DNA of 7,747 nucleotides. Source: Verrucomicrobiota bacterium. GTDB lineage: Bacteria > Verrucomicrobiota > Verrucomicrobiia > Opitutales > Opitutaceae. A program made the position numbers and the translations under genes. Below, piece after piece: positions 7,296 through 7,747 of the stretch. Location of the stretch: positions 1 to 7,747 of the forward strand of contig RFJS01000274.1 of assembly GCA_003694825.1 (NCBI GenBank), written 5' to 3'. Positions within the stretch are counted from its first letter, which is position 1. Each line of letters opens with the position of its first letter. The notes under the pieces were generated by a model, which searched no databases, was not told where the DNA came from, and was given only the letters and a program-made list of their open reading frames with translations.

Positions 7296-7324
7296 ACTAA
7301 ACGATACCCCAAATTCCCCGTCAA
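7296..7324 (-). promoter_or_regulatory. Candidate sigma70-type promoter for the TonB-dependent receptor
   Basis: The minus strand carries TTGACG (7324-7319), 17 bases, then TTTAGT (7301-7296). The -35 box matches consensus at 5 of 6 positions and the -10 box at 4 of 6, with ideal spacing. Transcription would begin near 7289, giving a leader of about 56 nt. The element lies in a locally AT-rich island within GC-rich DNA. It is predicted by eye only. Confidence 0.4.
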
Positions 7325-7331
7325 TCAAAAT

Positions 7332-7349
7332 TGTGCATTACTGTGCATT
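7332..7349. promoter_or_regulatory. Tandem TGTGCATT motifs, candidate regulator-binding site
   Basis: TGTGCATT occurs at 7332-7339 and 7342-7349, exactly 10 bp apart, so both copies face the same side of the helix. The site lies just upstream of the candidate receptor -35 box, at about -43 to -60 from the predicted start, a position typical of activators. It can also be read as an inverted pair of TGCA half-sites. The cognate protein is unknown. Confidence 0.4.
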
Positions 7350-7402
7350 TTATTATTGTTCCCCGCCCCGCCCGGTGCGATAACCGGCCACCATCAACTC
7401 GA

Positions 7403-7418
7403 TGCACTTCACTGCACT
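7403..7418. promoter_or_regulatory. Tandem TGCACT motifs, inverted relative to the 7332-7349 pair
   Basis: TGCACT occurs at 7403-7408 and 7413-7418, again exactly 10 bp apart. On the opposite strand it reads AGTGCA, sharing the GTGCA core with the pair at 7332-7349. The two pairs are 70 bp apart and face opposite directions, toward the two divergent genes. The site is 34 bp upstream of the start codon at 7452. Confidence 0.35.
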
Positions 7419-7451
7419 CCTACCCCCGCCGCACAACCCGCACGTCTCGCC

Positions 7452-7747
7452 ATGAAAGCCATTACGTCTGAACCGAAAACCTCCGCGCCCCGCCCTGCCT
7501 CGACCGCCGCCGCGGCGGGCTGGACCCGACACGCGGGCCGGCCTGAACCTGCCAGCGAGTGGTGCTTGATCGACGGCTTACCGCATCTGCGCGTGTGCAA
7601 CAGCCACTGCATGCCACCCTTCCTGACGCAAGTGACCAGCGACAGTGATCTCTGGATGTTCGTCGGCTCGAACAACGCCATCACCGCCGGCCGCTGCAAT
7701 CCCGACCATGCCATCTTCCCCTACTACACGCAGGACCGGATGTTCGA
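7452..7747 (+). CDS. Conserved hypothetical protein, N-terminal fragment (runs off window)
   Basis: The frame is open from the ATG at 7452 to the window edge (98 complete codons). The first 35 or so residues are low-complexity, rich in Ala, Pro, Ser and Thr, with no signal peptide. From about residue 36 the sequence becomes well ordered: WCLIDGLPHLRV, then MPPFLTQVTSDSDLWMFVG, then AITAGRCNPDHAIFPYYTQD. This last pattern resembles the N-terminus of large uncharacterised proteins, sometimes linked to glycoside-processing enzymes, in Verrucomicrobiota and Bacteroidota; that is a recollection and not a firm assignment. No Shine-Dalgarno sequence precedes the ATG, and the frame is open further upstream without another ATG, so the exact start is less certain than the frame. 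It is transcribed divergently from the receptor across a shared 218-bp region, which suggests co-regulation. Confidence 0.75.
   Translation, partial: MKAITSEPKTSAPRPASTAAAAGWTRHAGRPEPASEWCLIDGLPHLRVCNSHCMPPFLTQVTSDSDLWMFVGSNNAITAGRCNPDHAIFPYYTQDRMF

Noticed and set aside
7332..7349. A CRISPR-like or other repeat array in the divergent region
   Set aside because: The repeat units are under 10 bp with only two copies per cluster and no spacers; a protein-binding site explains them better.
7409..7714. A 101-codon minus-strand frame at the right end
   Set aside because: It lies opposite the partial plus-strand gene whose translation is far more protein-like, and it has no recognisable features.

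Overview
The window looks like chromosomal DNA of a GC-rich Verrucomicrobiota bacterium, most likely Opitutales/Opitutaceae. The main reason is the TonB-dependent receptor: its mature N-terminus (LSPFEV..., then GYFATNSISGSRV) is the form I associate with the large receptor families of that group. The LacI-type regulator (RTTVSRCFTNHP) and the variant RecN motif HGPSEP fit the same assignment. This placement rests on recalled family resemblance, not on a search.

Layout. 1-60: two exact tandem copies of an 18-bp unit, perhaps continuing off the left edge. 64-140 (minus): tRNA-Val(GAC) with encoded CCA. 284-1948 (plus): DNA-repair ATPase RecN. 1972-2931 (minus): an exported nucleoside hydrolase-like protein, convergent with recN. 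3129-4181 (minus): a LacI-family regulator. 4259-4294 (minus): a strong intrinsic terminator. 4309-7233 (minus): a 974-residue TonB-dependent outer-membrane receptor. 7234-7451: a 218-bp divergent intergenic region with a candidate sigma70-type promoter for the receptor, a cUUCGg-type hairpin near the predicted mRNA 5' end, and two pairs of GTGCA motifs with exact 10-bp phasing. 7452-7747 (plus): the first 98 codons of a gene that runs off the right edge. No gene-free stretch reaches 300 bases.

How the genes may work together. tRNA-Val and recN are housekeeping genes. The three minus-strand genes (receptor, regulator, hydrolase) plus the divergent partial gene look like a small nutrient-acquisition locus: import across the outer membrane, an effector-sensing repressor, and an exported hydrolase expected to act on an N-glycosidic substrate. 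The terminator after the receptor and the gaps between genes (127 and 197 bp) argue against one simple operon. The transported substrate and the LacI effector cannot be read from the sequence. I see no clear new defence, mobile or CRISPR system; the most interesting unexplained structure is the phased GTGCA array between the receptor and the partial gene.
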